A DNA stretch of 7,246 bases from Alphaproteobacteria bacterium (GTDB lineage: Bacteria > Pseudomonadota > Alphaproteobacteria > RF32 > CAG-977). Shown in pieces: positions 5,806-7,246 of the stretch. Within the stretch, counting starts at the first letter, position 1. Each line of letters opens with the position of its first letter. The notes under the pieces were generated by a model. That model was given only the letters and a program-made list of their open reading frames with translations. It was not told the DNA's origin and ran no database searches. The DNA lies in assembly GCA_017476085.1 (NCBI GenBank), contig JAFVEJ010000252.1:1-7246 (forward strand), written 5' to 3'. The position numbers were made by a program, and so were the translations under genes.

Positions 5806-6993
5806 TTATTTGTTTTGAAGAACTAAATCCGTTCTGTCTGGAATTTTGTTTCCGGCTCCCTTCGCCCCTTGCGCGCGCAATTCGATACGAAGACTGTTAA
5901 CGCCCCGTGCCGCCAAATAGGATCTGATCATCAGAGCGCGCCGCAATGCATATTGGCGTTCTTTCCCCGGTTCGGCCGGATCGATCGAGCAATAAGAATA
6001 CAAGATCAGCCGTTTGGTTTTGTCTTTTTTTATCAATGCGGCAATGTCGTTCAGCGCACTTTGCATTTCTTCGGTCAATTCATAAGATTTTTTTTGAAAA
6101 ATCAAAATGTGCGATAAGATTTTTTTCTCGTTTAGCGCCTTGATTGTCAGGGATTCTTGCGGGATTTCCTGAGACAGGGCGACAGATCGTTCTGTCGGCG
6201 TCAACTTTCCTGAAACGGGAAAAACGGAAAAATTCAAAAGGCTCGGTTTATTTTCTTTGGAAAGATCGGCTTGTTCCGCTTTTAAAGTGTCCGGTTCCGG
6301 TTGTTTCACGACCGTTTCGGAAGAGAGAGCTTTATTTTGAAGCGCTGTTGAAGACAGGCTGTTCTGCTGCGGTGTGGCCGGAAGAGACGGAGAAACGATT
6401 TCCTCTTTCTTTTCTTCTTTCTCTTTTTTCGGTCCTTTTTGTGTTTCCTCTTTTACTTCCGCTTCTTCTTTCAAACGTTGCTGTTCCAAGAAATGTTTGG
6501 AAATTTTCGGCTTTTTCAATTCCGTCGACTCGTCGGGAAGCGTTTCTTCCGGCTGAGGTTTTTCCGGTTCGTTGTCCGCGGTGAGGATTTTTACTTTCGG
6601 AACGGGAGCCGCATTCGGCTTGAGCTTGTCATGTTCGTCTTTTCGAGTCGTTTCTTTGATCTGATACTTTTCTTTTTTCGCAGGTTCTTTTTTTATGTTT
6701 GTCCGCTTTGGTGCGGTTTTTGTTTTCGGAGCATTCTTTTTGACGGTCGGTTTTGCCGCAGGCAAAGCCGGTTTCGGTTTTTCCGGCGGAACGGCCTTTT
6801 TCGTTTCAACCGGTGCCTTCAACGGAATGAAGGCGTCCGATTCGGCCGCAGTTGTTTCTTTGGATGGAGGTTCTTCGCTGAGAACGCCTAAATCTAAAGT
6901 AATTTGAGCAAAAACCGTTTTTGAGGCTGTTATAAAAACAACACAAGCAAAAACGGTTTTTACAAGAAATTTCAACAGATTATCAGTCTTCAT
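5806..6993 (-). CDS. Secreted Lys/Pro/Glu-rich periplasmic protein with degenerate OmpA-like C-terminal domain
   Basis: 395 residues. A signal peptide (basic start, hydrophobic core about 12-23, VFA before Q30) predicts export to the periplasm. Residues about 60-250 are low complexity. A first part rich in Lys and Pro recalls the periplasm-spanning part of TonB; a second is rich in Glu and Lys. The C-terminal domain (about 295-393) has the OmpA-like layout: [39 protein letters not shown], then LRAQGAKG. The Arg helix (YALRRA) is kept, but the usual GHTD block is SYCS, so the peptidoglycan-contacting Asp appears lost. The start overlaps the suhB end by 11 nt (ATGAAGACTGA), with only an AAGG directly against the ATG, which suggests reinitiation after suhB. 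Encoded just before the MotA/MotB-like pair, it is probably their periplasmic partner; this is inference. Confidence 0.85.
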   Translation of the reverse strand: MKTDNLLKFLVKTVFACVVFITASKTVFAQITLDLGVLSEEPPSKETTAAESDAFIPLKAPVETKKAVPPEKPKPALPAAKPTVKKNAPKTKTAPKRTNIKKEPAKKEKYQIKETTRKDEHDKLKPNAAPVPKVKILTADNEPEKPQPEETLPDESTELKKPKISKHFLEQQRLKEEAEVKEETQKGPKKEKEEKKEEIVSPSLPATPQQNSLSSTALQNKALSSETVVKQPEPDTLKAEQADLSKENKPSLLNFSVFPVSGKLTPTERSVALSQEIPQESLTIKALNEKKILSHILIFQKKSYELTEEMQSALNDIAALIKKDKTKRLILYSYCSIDPAEPGKERQYALRRALMIRSYLAARGVNSLRIELRAQGAKGAGNKIPDRTDLVLQNK

Positions 6994-7246
6994 CCTTTTG
7001 CACAGTCATAATTTGTTTTTTGAAGGTATTAAACAAAAGATCGTTTGTTGCGACAATGTTTCCGCCGTTCAGAATGGCAAAAGGATCTTCAGTTCCGCTT
7101 AATGTGCAAAGACGTCCGCCCGCTTCTTTGACGATTAACATACCTGCGGCAACATCCCAAGGTTTGATATCTTCTTCCCAGTAACATTCAAAACGACCGG
7201 CGGCGACATAAGCCAGATCCAGAGCGGCCGATCCCATCCGGCGTAC
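6983..7246 (-). CDS. suhB: Inositol monophosphatase family protein, C-terminal part (5' end beyond window)
   Basis: The frame is open to the window edge, giving 87 visible residues that begin [17 protein letters not shown], a hallmark block of the family. [17 protein letters not shown] follows, whose Asp (codon 7154-7156) is one of the metal ligands of the Mg-dependent phosphatase site. The end ([18 protein letters not shown]) is the usual C-terminal helix region. Family members hydrolyse inositol-1-phosphate and related sugar phosphates; bacterial SuhB also takes part in rRNA transcription antitermination in E. coli. The name suhB is given by family resemblance, and other IMPase paralogues cannot be excluded from this fragment. 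An ATG at 7237 is internal, not the start. It is the first gene seen of a cluster with the three envelope genes. Confidence 0.93.
   Translation of the reverse strand, partial: VRRMGSAALDLAYVAAGRFECYWEEDIKPWDVAAGMLIVKEAGGRLCTLSGTEDPFAILNGGNIVATNDLLFNTFKKQIMTVQKDED

Noticed and set aside
6144..6907. Plus-strand open frames opposite the Lys/Pro/Glu-rich gene
   Set aside because: Antisense shadows of low-complexity coding sequence, very rich in Phe and Arg, with no recognisable domain.

Overview
The window looks like chromosomal DNA of a moderately AT-rich Gram-negative bacterium, most likely an alphaproteobacterium. Three things point that way: a cysteine-free ribosomal protein L31 of the alphaproteobacterial kind, a SuhB-type inositol monophosphatase next to a MotA/MotB-like pair, and a periplasmic parvulin. 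This placement is inferred from protein character only; there is no rRNA or other marker gene. Nothing suggests a phage, plasmid, transposon, CRISPR array or tRNA.

Layout. The left edge (1-420, + strand) is the C-terminal part of a parvulin-type peptidyl-prolyl isomerase. It converges on everything else, which lies on the minus strand. Two compact hairpin terminators sit back to back between the convergent genes (435-500). Reading the minus strand from right to left, there is first a tight four-gene cluster: the end of suhB (6983-7246), a secreted Lys/Pro/Glu-rich protein with a degenerate OmpA-like C-terminus (5806-6993), a MotA/TolQ/ExbB-like channel protein (4800-5789) and a MotB-like protein with coiled coil and peptidoglycan-binding domain (3776-4795). 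The first junction overlaps by 11 nt, and the next two gaps are 16 and 4 nt. Then come rpmE with its own promoter and terminator (3461-3685), a membrane-anchored class III adenylate cyclase starting with GTG (1404-3341), and a cysteine-free protein with a PPC-like beta-sandwich and a flagellin-like tail (524-1324).

How they may work together. The MotA-like and MotB-like products should form an inner-membrane ion-driven complex that reaches peptidoglycan. The secreted protein encoded just upstream is the obvious candidate periplasmic partner. The set is neither Tol-Pal, nor a recognisable flagellar stator operon, nor a complete Zorya system, and it is the most interesting part of the window. 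The cyclase and the PPC-like protein are adjacent and co-directional, but each has its own ribosome binding site and nothing proves a functional link.
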